Source: Candidatus Helarchaeota archaeon
Lineage (GTDB): Archaea; Asgardarchaeota; Lokiarchaeia; Helarchaeales; HEL-GB-A
Direction: 5' to 3'
Length of the DNA: 46,378 nt
Assembly (NCBI GenBank): GCA_016840125.1
Contig: JAEOSY010000551.1
Span: 1-46,378 of the forward strand
Shown: piece by piece, positions 27,101-35,500 of the stretch
How positions within the stretch are numbered: position 1 is the first letter of the stretch
How the letters are laid out: every line of letters starts with the position of its first letter
Notes under the pieces: generated by a model
Told to the model about the DNA's origin: nothing
The model's input: only the letters and a program-made list of their open reading frames with translations
Database searches by the model: none
Program-made: the position numbers and the translations under genes

Positions 27101-28460
27101 CAATAATGGAGTCCTCGGTGATCCGTTCGACATCGATGAGACCACCTTGGCGCTTTACTGGTACGATGAGACTACTGGATCTTGGGAAAAGCTTACTGAA
27201 GACTTAGACTGGGTCCTTGGGGTAGGGGTCAACACAACTGATGTGGAAATGTATGGCGAAAGCTACGCCGGATACATTTGGGCTCATGTAACCCACCTTT
27301 CCACCTACGGGGTTGGTGGTCTTACTGTAGGAGTACCACCCTTTGTCTTTCCTTTAGTTTTACTCTTCACAGCAATTGGCCTTGGGCTATCAATGTACCT
27401 TTTAGAATACCGAAGAGCTCAGAGAGCGGCTAGAGAGCGCAAGAAGAAGAAAGAAAAACCGAAATGGAAAACCAAGGCTCCGGAAAAAGCACAGATCGGG
27501 TCTGTTAAGGATATTGAGGGCATCGGACCGCTGTACGCAAAACTCTTGAAAACAATAAATATCAATACAACGGAAGATTTACGAACTATCTCCTTTATCT
27601 CAATAGCTGAAGCCACAGATATCAGTCCGAAATTACTTTATAAGTGGCAATGCATCGCTGATCTCTTTCGCATTAGGCGGGCGGCGGAAGAATACACGGA
27701 ATTTCTGTTTGAAATGGGCATCCATACTGTCCGACAATTGAGCGAACAAACAGTTGAAGATCTTTATAAGAAAGTACAAACCTTTGCTGCGAAAGTGGCC
27801 CTGAGTCCCAGCTGGCATGGGAAAATTAAGAAAGTACCGACCCAGCGAGACGTGGAAGCTTGGATTACTAGCGCAAAAGAGCTAGTTAGTAAAAAAGAGA
27901 TCAAAGTAAAAGCAATTCCGAAAGCAGAAAAACTAAAACCGATTACCAAAGTAGACAAACCAAAACCGATTACCAAAGTAGAGAAAATTAAAGCGATCGA
28001 AAAGGAAGAGGTAAAACAATTGGAACCCAAAACTCCTGAAAAAGCTCAGATTGGCGCTATTGAAGAAATCGAAGGGATCGGACCTGAGTATTCAAAACTT
28101 TTGAAACAAATGAATATCAACACGACGGAAGATTTACGAACTATTTCATTCATTTCAATAGCGGAAGCCACGGACATTAGTCCAAAATTAATTTTTAAAT
28201 GGCACTGCATGGCTGATCTCTTTCGCGTGAAACGGATGGCGGAAGAATACTCCGAATTCGTTTTTGAAATGGGCGTCCATACGGTTAATGTATTGAGCGA
28301 ACAAGATGTTGATATTCTTCACATGAAAGTAAAAGCTTTTGCCAAACAATTGGCGACAAAACCCGGTTGGCGTGGAAAAGTTAGGAGAGTCCCGACCCGG
28401 AACGATGTGGTGGAATGGATAAATTCCGCAAAAGACTTAATAAAAAAGGGAGCTAAATAA
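21195..28460 (+). CDS. Giant surface receptor/adhesin 1 (2,421 aa)
   Basis: ATG 21195 is chosen over the in-frame TTG 21177: GAAGGG precedes it and both paralogs start MKK. Domains in order: signal helix (5-22); TSP3-like DxDxDG repeats (75-162); three-repeat fascin-like beta-trefoil (310-418; each repeat has NxxYLSV...VANxT); a beta-rich region; hydrophobic block with probably four helices (724-828); second DxDxDG block (about 1024-1162); NHL-type propeller (1190-1460); a third, long DxDxDG array (1473-1726); a stalk with a WYDETTGSWE / THLSTYGVGG domain; TM helix (about 2046-2068); Lys-rich juxtamembrane; two HhH (DUF4332-like) modules (2094-2232, 2278-2421) joined by Lys/Pro repeats. The ectodomain has many NxS/T sequons. 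It probably binds calcium and extracellular ligands and signals or anchors inside through HhH. Two 3-TM proteins follow. Confidence 0.85.
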   Translation: MKKSAKILIGLIIVFLLIGTNVKEVHDQSEIMKSYVGEIDQVGDIIFVAIEPPKKPYSLKNLVIELQNVTVIQNDTDGDGLYDSVEAVLGTDFNNTDSDYDNLNDSYEVDQGLDPLNPDTNEDGLPDYHEVTNVYSLDIDGDNQQNIWDFDNDGDGVNDRIDLSPAAKSTSHASFSFDITTDQKPLFMTFQLRPENPTHLKLVDQSWDWPWDNESTMQDLDNSKEDVIMAPWLRASVNDIPSQASVNDYGVQITSDGMEVALSANREHGSIVALTGRLFHPTPPASLSLDLELVWKVSGFTDGIAKSLQAQNGMYVTIGDNSMAVANTSVEAEGLLKWIDLGDNNISLKVPNGPYLSVADNGVLVANGTSLGARETFEVSYQAGNDANFKAYNNQYLSVRPDGVLVANSNQPVDFTMGDLGYCPELTPLVTYNDDFMITGLTIEESFGSDIGLFYNSTNKNHTIAANLIMDYIFLRNATTSIWDMPTMLLDYNITVSNRTESFVEKNEAFVQAGNELIPEILNMVPANKTLPLIIANEDYSKTIDLSDIPTGTYIIGATNSINLIAEPTITAKTMKMNFYNTSSQKKLTTTEVLLEIESWGLNANTTLDLMTLVWKWQVGQQFVTSIDGVPMDFTGFIPELSIKSCAPAIAVLGLDIIGNTFTGVGMAIIETSASKAAAKLYESLVSRGTSISAGGSKALGEIQFKTMKQGQFLKSSKMHKFMKGVCVALVVIDVIASLVFYGLSIASACKTADSYREAIDDAYGDEFLALHVTIATVFYAVLIALTIALFASGVGAILGLVLGLLLAVFGFFLDFLIGLIVGLIFGSPTDYYHAEPDIDIEGGPESTIVDLDDNGLDVGDRIEILTHLVGIINGAGSNPTLRDPSYMVPWISIAPPSDPYSTTSTRLNESLVDYSPYEWQAHTTLLNRTSSVEVNSTRLEDRYDSMAWIKPGIPMRNFPVKVMLNGEYRIRSIYYHKWLGLFKCWHHKWTDNYTTPFEISTLYYDVLPGTLNSFLGWKGVTLNDRDGDGLNDSIEVSQGVSDKYRYDTDADGLNDKYEIDNGIDPSDCDTDEDGLIDKYEYVYGTNATNGDSDGDGIYDYLEIAGWIISFNYSGQPFQMRVFSNPALNDTDDDGYSDGAEYWSGLNPRSADTNGDGINDVAVPQTEVIGILENLTNIETDIVNSSCTVSEFAVNDNGSVYVPVLIPGNNSLITLDSNLTYYNNWSLTYNPSVVAFDNSNESIYVLNIGTEVFWKYNLSGTILGSNNFVRGESGPIDIAVDSNGFVYTTQEGSYTQISKFWPNGTYIEGYGSDGPNPEQFKEIGSLALDDKYGFIYVLDGDGVSSTRRIMKFNKTDGSFITTLPNGYGQIVDFAVDADGWVYVLDQFDPDLGEGCVRRFDHNGMEDRNFILTDTNGTKPWELIHYPSRIDLDSDNNVYILEEKIPDNPYPKLMKFRPNVTLIPPNITYDKYDWDGDGLWNLFEVVGWNTTFVNNESVTMLAVNSEPLLQDTDFDGLSDYYENLSRSNPRDTDTDGDGLSDFFEWELGTNITDDDTDGDNLSDSIEVLFGSNPINSSDTDADGLSDYLEYLLNSDPTKIDTDDDGANDSQEYFGNSYGNSSLLDPDTDDDLLFDGLEYLLNCDPNDQDTDDDGLMDGEELIHNTDPTLNDTDGDGAIDGLEVDLWLSPLDPDTDDDGLSDWIELYWGSNPMNNDTDGDGVPDALDNDTLLTFTTPMYVAFDPDPYNSSLKFAQNLGIVGNVTIVSVDDLIANHTNSSLIVLVGHPAPENDTVGGLIYNLLADTGTVLSEMMAPDSYKMVIRYGVWTNTQTVIMLSKAYPLDGYKVFTSIKAKNVTKGPNSFFIEYKTTPIFHNTTHYKYGFQVDDLDAVKATDSIVSIELVDWALPSLQITKYTGSTTPYSLTRHNGLSVGAHTLGTYLQLTLTINGSTTDTVESALIQIYYRLSDLDLNNNGVLGDPFDIDETTLALYWYDETTGSWEKLTEDLDWVLGVGVNTTDVEMYGESYAGYIWAHVTHLSTYGVGGLTVGVPPFVFPLVLLFTAIGLGLSMYLLEYRRAQRAARERKKKKEKPKWKTKAPEKAQIGSVKDIEGIGPLYAKLLKTININTTEDLRTISFISIAEATDISPKLLYKWQCIADLFRIRRAAEEYTEFLFEMGIHTVRQLSEQTVEDLYKKVQTFAAKVALSPSWHGKIKKVPTQRDVEAWITSAKELVSKKEIKVKAIPKAEKLKPITKVDKPKPITKVEKIKAIEKEEVKQLEPKTPEKAQIGAIEEIEGIGPEYSKLLKQMNINTTEDLRTISFISIAEATDISPKLIFKWHCMADLFRVKRMAEEYSEFVFEMGVHTVNVLSEQDVDILHMKVKAFAKQLATKPGWRGKVRRVPTRNDVVEWINSAKDLIKKGAK

Positions 28461-28477
28461 ATTTAGGAAGGAAAAAA

Positions 28478-28825
28478 ATGAGTTTAGAACTACTTGACTT
28501 GGTAACCGGATTATATGAGAATGGTGGGCTTGCTATCTTCGGATTTATCGCTGCTGGTTTATTTGGACTACAAACTTACTTTACCTTCATGATGTGGAAA
28601 AACGGAGACGAATCATACTTCCTAAGATTCATTTCATTCCATATTGCAACCGTGATCTGCCTTTTCAGCTCCATAAACTATGTAATTTACCTGCAAGTGC
28701 CCTACGATTACGATTTATTAATCTTCACAATGTTTTTCTTTTTGATTGGCGCCACCATAGCTGCCGGCATTCAGATTTTCGTTTTTGTACAAAAAAAGTG
28801 GTTTCAAAAGGAGGAACCTGCATGA
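28478..28825 (+). CDS. Small 3-TM protein A, cassette 1 (115 aa)
   Basis: This all-hydrophobic protein has three predicted membrane helices (about 16-37, 48-72, 80-103), a WKNGDESYF loop between the first two and a basic C-terminus (VQKKWFQKEEPA). The ATG follows GGAAGG by 7 nt, 17 nt after the giant gene stop. Its stop overlaps the next start (ATGA), so translation is coupled. An equally long homologue (36835-37182) follows giant gene 2. The constant linkage suggests that it assembles with, inserts or transports the giant protein. No named family is recognised. Confidence 0.8.
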   Translation: MSLELLDLVTGLYENGGLAIFGFIAAGLFGLQTYFTFMMWKNGDESYFLRFISFHIATVICLFSSINYVIYLQVPYDYDLLIFTMFFFLIGATIAAGIQIFVFVQKKWFQKEEPA

Positions 28826-29133
28826 CCAGTGAATTTTATAGCACTCTTGGCGTTCTTTGCTTCGTGATAGCTGGATTTTTTATTTTACAAGGGTATTTCC
28901 GATTTCTCGAATGGCAACAAGAAATAAACGATGACTTCTGGCGACTTCTCTCCTTCTTCGCGGGTGGGGCGGGCTCTCTCCTTATAGGAATAGGATTAAT
29001 TGGCATGGCAGCTTCAATCACTCCTGCAGTTTTTTCTGCTTTTGTAACCGTCGGTTTTGTAGGTCTCATTTCGGGAACCGCTGCACTGGGCTTCATGACC
29101 TACTTCTATTACCTTAAATGGCGCGAAAGCTAA
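28822..29133 (+). CDS. Small 3-TM protein B, cassette 1 (103 aa)
   Basis: This starts at ATG 28822 inside the stop of protein A, with AGGAGG just upstream; a longer frame from 28594 is only an out-of-frame shadow of gene A. It has three membrane helices (about 7-24, 42-62, 68-94). Charged loops include FRFLEWQQEINDDFWR, and the C-terminus is YYLKWRES. A homologue (37179-37508) occupies the same place in cassette 2. A and B share similar lengths and an aromatic loop plan (FLEW/WKNG), so they may form a heteromeric membrane unit. The function is unknown. Confidence 0.8.
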   Translation: MTSEFYSTLGVLCFVIAGFFILQGYFRFLEWQQEINDDFWRLLSFFAGGAGSLLIGIGLIGMAASITPAVFSAFVTVGFVGLISGTAALGFMTYFYYLKWRES

Positions 29134-29136
29134 CCT

Positions 29137-29379
29137 TTATATTTGATAAAAGTCCCATTGCGATTCTCGATACGGAGGATTCATCATTTTTTGAGACGCG
29201 GGTAGGTTTACCCAAAGTTGAAATCCCCATATGAGTGAGTCATCCTTTTCAAATTTCGGCATTTCATGGTGGATTATCCCCGAGCCCGCTGTCATCCATT
29301 GACAGTCTCCAGCTCCGATAACGCCACCATTGCCTAAACTATCACCATGCACTACTATCATGCCGTTTGGGAAGTACGC
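29137..29379 (-). pseudogene. Pirin gene remnant
   Basis: The minus-strand frame (81 codons, from just after a TAG at 29380-29382) contains HGDSLGNGGVIGAGDCQWMT, AGSGIIHHEMPKF and WGFQLWVNLPASQKMMNPPY. These are consecutive hallmark motifs of the pirin N-terminal cupin domain. Normal pirins have about 230-290 residues and begin earlier with the HPHRGFET metal-binding stretch, which is missing here. The frame stops only four bases from the end of the upstream plus-strand gene, so the C-terminal half is also gone. This is a broken internal piece, probably cut by the rearrangement that produced the neighbouring tandem cassettes. Confidence 0.8.
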
Positions 29380-29456
29380 CTACACCTTCTTTTAATTCTT
29401 TTTTTTTACTTAAAACGGTAAGATCTCCCCAATAGTAATTATAACCTTTGAAAAAA

Positions 29457-29468
29457 GCTTTAAATTTA
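29457..29468 (+). promoter_or_regulatory. BRE/TATA candidate for giant gene 2
   Basis: GCTTTAAATTTA is preceded by the purine-rich TTTGAAAAAA (BRE-like), 80-90 nt before the ATG at 29548. A similar element (TTTTTGGAAAGC then ATTTATGTA) lies in front of giant gene 3. Confidence 0.45.
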
Positions 29469-29547
29469 GAAAGATAAGTGTTGAAATGAATCTGTCTTTT
29501 TTTATTTTAAAAAGGGTGGATCAAACACTAAATAGGTGTGAAAAGAT

Positions 29548-32500
29548 ATGAAGAAATCCCCTAAAATTCTAGCTGGGTTATTGATTATATTCATTTTAAT
29601 AGGCGCTGAGGCGAGTTACATTTATCATCAATCAGAAATGACGAATTCAGAAACAGAAGAAGTGAAGATTACGGGGGATTTTCTTTTAATAAATTTAGAT
29701 CCACCCAAAAAGCCGTATTCCTTACAGAACTTGGTTATAGAGTTACAAAATGTCACCGTGAACAAAAATGACACGGATGGAGATGGATTATATGATTCCG
29801 TTGAAGCGGTTCTTGGAACTGATTTCAACAATACGGACTCAGATTTCGATAACTTGAACGATAGTTACGAAGTGGATCTAGGACTAGATCCGCTCGATCC
29901 CGACACGAACGAAGATGGGTTACCCGATTACCATGAGGTTACCAATGTTTATTCCCTCGACATAGATGGCGATGGCGAACAGAACATATGGGACTTCGAT
30001 AACGATGGGGATGGCGTGAAGGACCGGCTAGATCTCTCCCCAGGCGCTAAATCAACCAGCCACTCCTCTATTAATTTCAGTCTCACAACTGACCAAAACC
30101 CCCTCCTGCTAACCTTCCAGGTGCGCCCTCAGGATGCAGAAAATTTGAAATTCATAGACCAGTCTTGGAACTGGCCCTTGGATAACGAAAGCAGGATGCA
30201 AGATCTGGATAATTCGACGCGGGATGTGGTAATGGTTCCCTGGCTCCGCGTGAGTGGAAACTATCTTCCCAACCAATCATCAGTGAACGATTGGGGGATA
30301 AGTATAACATCTGATGCGATGGAGGTTAACCTTAACGCAAACCGCGAGCATGGAACCATCGCGGCGTTAACTGGTAGATTTTTCCTCCCCGCCCCTCCGG
30401 CTAGCCTTTCACTTGAGGTAGAGCTGCTGTGGAAGGTTTCTGGTTTTAGTGACTGTGTAGTCAAATCGATAGAAGGCCAGAATGGCATGTACGTTACCAT
30501 TGGGGACAATTCGATGGCGATTGCTAATACTAGCGTAGAATCGGAAGGGAGACTGAAATGGGTTGAAATGGGTGGTAATAATGTATCCCTTCAAGTAGTC
30601 AATGGACCGTATCTTTCTGTTGCCGATAATGGAATTTTGGTAGCTAACGGGACTTCCGTTGGTGCGAGAGAAACGTTCGAGGTGACTTATGAATCAGGTA
30701 ATGACGCACATTTCAAGGCTTACAATAATCAATACCTGTCAGTTCGGCCCGATGGAGTAATTGTAGCGAATAGCACGACAACGGAGGTTTTCACAGTGAA
30801 TGATATGGGTTATTACCCAGAGGTCACCCCTCTCGTCACTTATAAAGACAATTTTATGATTACGGGTCTTAATATTGAGGAATCTCTTGGCTCTGATGTT
30901 GGGATTTTTTACAGCGAAGATACGAATCAGACAATCGCAGCTAACTTGATTATGGATTATATTTTCCTCAGAAACGCCACAACGACAATCTGGGATATGC
31001 CAGCGATGCTAAGCTCCGATTACAATGTAACGATTGACAATCGCACTGAAACGTATATGGAAAAAAATGAAGCCTTTGTCCAAGCAGGTAATGTCCTTAT
31101 ACCTGAAATTTTGAGTGGATTATCTTCTAATGCAACACTGCCGTTCATCGTTGTTAATGAGGATGATTGCAAGACGATTGATCTGTCAGATATCCCCTCC
31201 GGGTCATACATTATAGGGGCCACCAACACAATAAACTTGACCGCAGCTCCCATGGTGATCACCAAGAGTATGAAAATGTTTTTCTATAACATCTCGAGCC
31301 AGAAAAAACTCATAGCGATGGAAATGATGGCTGAGATAGAGAACTGGGGGCTGGATGAAAACGCCACGCACATTCTGATGTTTCTAGTGTGGAAATGGCA
31401 TATTGGACAACAGATGGTGACTTCAATCGGTGGGGTTCCAATAGATTTCTCAGCTTTCGAACCTGAATGGTCGATAGTGAATTTTACGAAGGAAATTGTT
31501 ACTACTGGAATCTCTCTCGCGGTGGATATATTCAGAGAGACGGGGGGACATATTATCAAAACCCGAGCTTCTAGAACCGCGCAAGAGCTCTTTGATTTCC
31601 TTGACGATTTAGTGAAAAGAGGGTGGAGCATATCCTTTAAAGGAAAGAAGTTAGGTGAATTCAATTTCAAAGGAATGAAACAAGCCCAAATCATAAAAAG
31701 TAGTAAATGGATGAAATTTTTTAAAGGATTAGGGAAGGCATTAGTTATAATAGATGTAGCTCTCAGCATCGTCTCTTGGGCTTTATCAATCAAAAATGCT
31801 GTTGATACTGCAGAGGCGTATCGAGAGGCATTGGATGACGCGTATGGGGATGAATATTTAGCAATCTCGGCTACCATTACGACGATTTTCTACGCAATTT
31901 TAATTGCACTAATAATTGCGCTATTTTTATCAGGAGTGGGAATAGTATTAGGCATAGTTCTGGCGATATTATTAGCCGTTTTCGGGGTGTTCTTGGATCG
32001 CATCATTGGAGCAATAGTCGGCTGGATCATGGGCGATCCCGAGGATTTTTTTCACGCTGAACCCGGTCTTGACATAGAAGGCAGTCCAGAATCCACCATC
32101 CTTGATTATGATAATAACGGATTGGATGTTGGAGATCAGATCGAAATCCTTACTCACTTAGTCGGGACTATTACAGGCGCCGGTGAAGACCCCACCTTGC
32201 TAGGCTTTAACTATATCATACCTTGGATCAGCATTCCTTCTCCCTCAGATCCCTATACCGTCGTTAGTACGCGATTAAATGAAACGTATCCAGATTCCCC
32301 ACTTGATTACCTATCTTCGCGACTCTTGAATTATACCGGTGTAGGAATTGTCAACTCCACTTATAAGGAAGATAAATTCGATTCGATTGCATGGATAAGG
32401 CCCGGGATTCCCATGGTTAACTTTCCCGTGAATCTTATACTGAATGGTGATTATCACATCTATTCAAAATATTACCATGAAATACTGGGGATCTGGGACT

Positions 32501-35500
32501 GCTGGCATTCGAAATATACTGATAACTCCACCACGCCGTTTCAACTTATGACGCTCTACTATGATGTAATGCCTGGTTCTCTGGATGATTTTATTAGTTG
32601 GGGCGCAATCGAGCTTAACGATCGCGATGGGGATGGGCTCAATGACAGTGAAGAACTATCACAGGGCGTTTCTGATATGAACCGATACGATACCGACGCG
32701 GATGGGTTGAACGATAAATTCGAAATTGATCATGGCATTTTACCAAATGATTGCGATACCGATGAGGACGGTTTAATAGACAAATATGAGTATGTCTACG
32801 GTACAAACGCGACTAATAAGGATTCTGACGGTGATGGTATTTATGATTACCTTGAAATTGCGGGTTGGATAATCTCGTTTAACTATAGTGGTCTGCCATT
32901 TCAGATGCGGGTTTTCTCCAATCCTGCGTTGAACGATACGGATGGTGATGGTTATTCTGATGGCGCCGAGTACTGGAGTGGGCTGAATCCCAGATCCAAA
33001 GATACAAATGGTGATGGGGTCGATGATGTTGCAGTCCCACAGGTGGAAATAATTGGCATCTTACAGAATTCCACTGATATTGCGGCTGATATTGTTAACA
33101 CTTCCTGTACGGTCACCGAATTTGCAGTTGACGGTGATGGATATGTCTATTTCCCAGCTATCATTCCTGGAAATAATGATACCATCGGAGTGCTTTACTC
33201 AAACTTGACTTATTACAACAATTGGACTCTCAACTTCAGCTCGGGAATTGTGGGGATCGATAGAGCTAATGAACTCCTTTTTATCGAAAATGAAAGTTCT
33301 GCAGGTAATTTCTGGAATTTCACCCTTAACGGAACAAATCCTAATGTAGATCAGTTAATTTCCCCAGCAGCTGTTCCTGTGGGGATCGCAATTGATTCTA
33401 ATGGTTTTATCTATACTACCCAAACTGGCGCTGTTACTCAAATCAGCAAATTCTGGCCAAATGGGACATATATCGAGGGCTATGGGAGTGCTGGTGTAAA
33501 TCCCGAACAGTTCAAAAAGATAGGTCCTATTGCGTTAGACGATACAAATGGATTCATCTATGTCCTCGATGGGGATGGTGTTACCTCTACGCAACGCGTC
33601 ATGAAGTTTAACAAAACTGATGGATCTTTTATTACCACCCTACCAAACGGCTATGGGGAAATGGTAGATATCGCGGTTGATGCCGATGGCTGGGTATATA
33701 TCCTCGATCAATTCGATACGGAGTTAGGAGAGGGTTGCGTCAGGAGGTTCGATCACAATGGTATGGAAGATAGGAACTTCATACTTACGGATATAAACCG
33801 GACGAAACCTTGGGAACTCATACATTATCCATTGAGAATTGATATTGATCCGAATAAAAACATCTACATTCTAGAAAACAAAACCCCTAATAATCCCAAT
33901 CCTAAACTCATGAAGTTTAGACCAAATGTAACCTTAATCCCCCCCAATATAACGAACGATGTGTATGATTGGGATGGTGATGGATTATGGAACCTGTTTG
34001 AGGTTGTGGGTTGGAATACGACCTTCGTAAACAACGAATCGGTAACAACACTCGCTGTCAATAGCAATCCCTTAATGCGAGACACAGATTTAGATGGTCT
34101 AAACGATTATTATGAGAACTTATCAATGTCAAATCCACGTGATACGGATACTGATGGTGATGGTTTATCCGACTTCTTTGAATGGGAACTCGGTACTAAC
34201 CTGACTGATGATGATACAGATGGCGATAACCTGTCCGATTCAATTGAGGTCTTATTTGGATCAAATCCCATAAATAGCTCGGATACGGATAACGATGGGT
34301 TACCAGATCCCCTGGAATACCTCCTCAAATCAAATCCCAACAGCAATGATACTGACCATGATGGCGCAAACGACTCCCAAGAATATTACGGGAACTCTTA
34401 TGGGAACTCTAGTCTGTTGGATCCCGATACTGATGACGATTTCATGCTTGATGGACTTGAATATTTACTCAATTGTGATCCAAACGACAAAGATACGGAT
34501 GATGATGGCTTAATGGATGGCGAGGAACTTATTTATAACACTGATCCAACCAATAACGACACGGATGGCGAAGGCGCGATAGATGGGCTTGAAGTGGATC
34601 TTTGGTTGTGTCCAGTGGACCCTGATACTGATGACGATGGTCTGACTGACTGGGAAGAGCTGTTTTGGGGATTAAATCCGTTGAACAATGACACCGACGC
34701 AGATGGCGTACCTGATGCCTTGGATAATGATACTCTACTCATGTTAACAACAACAATGTACGTGTCCTTCGACCCCGATCCTTACAATAATAGCTTATTA
34801 TTCGCCCAAAATCTTGGTCTAGTGGGTAATGTAACTATTGTCTCGGTTGATGAACTGCTAGCGAACCACATTAATGCCTCATTAATCGTGCTTGTGGGAC
34901 GACCTGCTCCCATTAACGGAACCGTGGGTGGATTAATTTACAATTTATTAGCAGATTCCGGAACTGTCCTTGCAGAGATGATGGCGCCAGATTCGCATAA
35001 AATGGTGATCCGTTATGGCGTGTGGACGAGTACTCAGACGGTGATAATGCTCTCAGAAGCGTATCCATTGGACGGATTCAGGGTTTTCTCGGATATTAAG
35101 GCGAGAAATATCACCATTGGTCCCAATTCCTTTTTCGTCCAGTACAAAACAACGCCCATATCCCATAATACGACTCATTACGTATATGGGTTTCAGGTTG
35201 ACGATATTGACGCGATAAAAGCCACCGACTCTATCGTTTCAATTCAACTTGAAGATTGGGCCATACCGAGCATAAATATTACTATATACAATGAATCTAC
35301 AATCTCCGATTCCATAACCCGGCACAATGGCTTGAGTGTAGGTTCAACTGCCCTCGGGAAATATCTCGAAATAACCCTAACGATCAATGGATCTACTACC
35401 GAAACTGTTGAGAGTGCTTACATTCAGATTTATTATAGAGCGTCAGACCTTGACCGGGATGGTGATGGAGTTATTGGTGGTCCTTTCGATATCGATGAGT

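Noticed and set aside
28594..29133. 179-codon plus-strand frame overlapping 3-TM gene A
   Set aside because: Its first part is out of frame with gene A and Arg/His-rich. The part after 28822 is the true gene B with its own AGGAGG site and ATG.
31284..31877. 197-codon minus-strand ORF inside giant gene 2
   Set aside because: It lies antisense to a strongly conserved coding region, has no homologous frame of the same length in copies 1 and 3, and no ribosome-binding site was seen.
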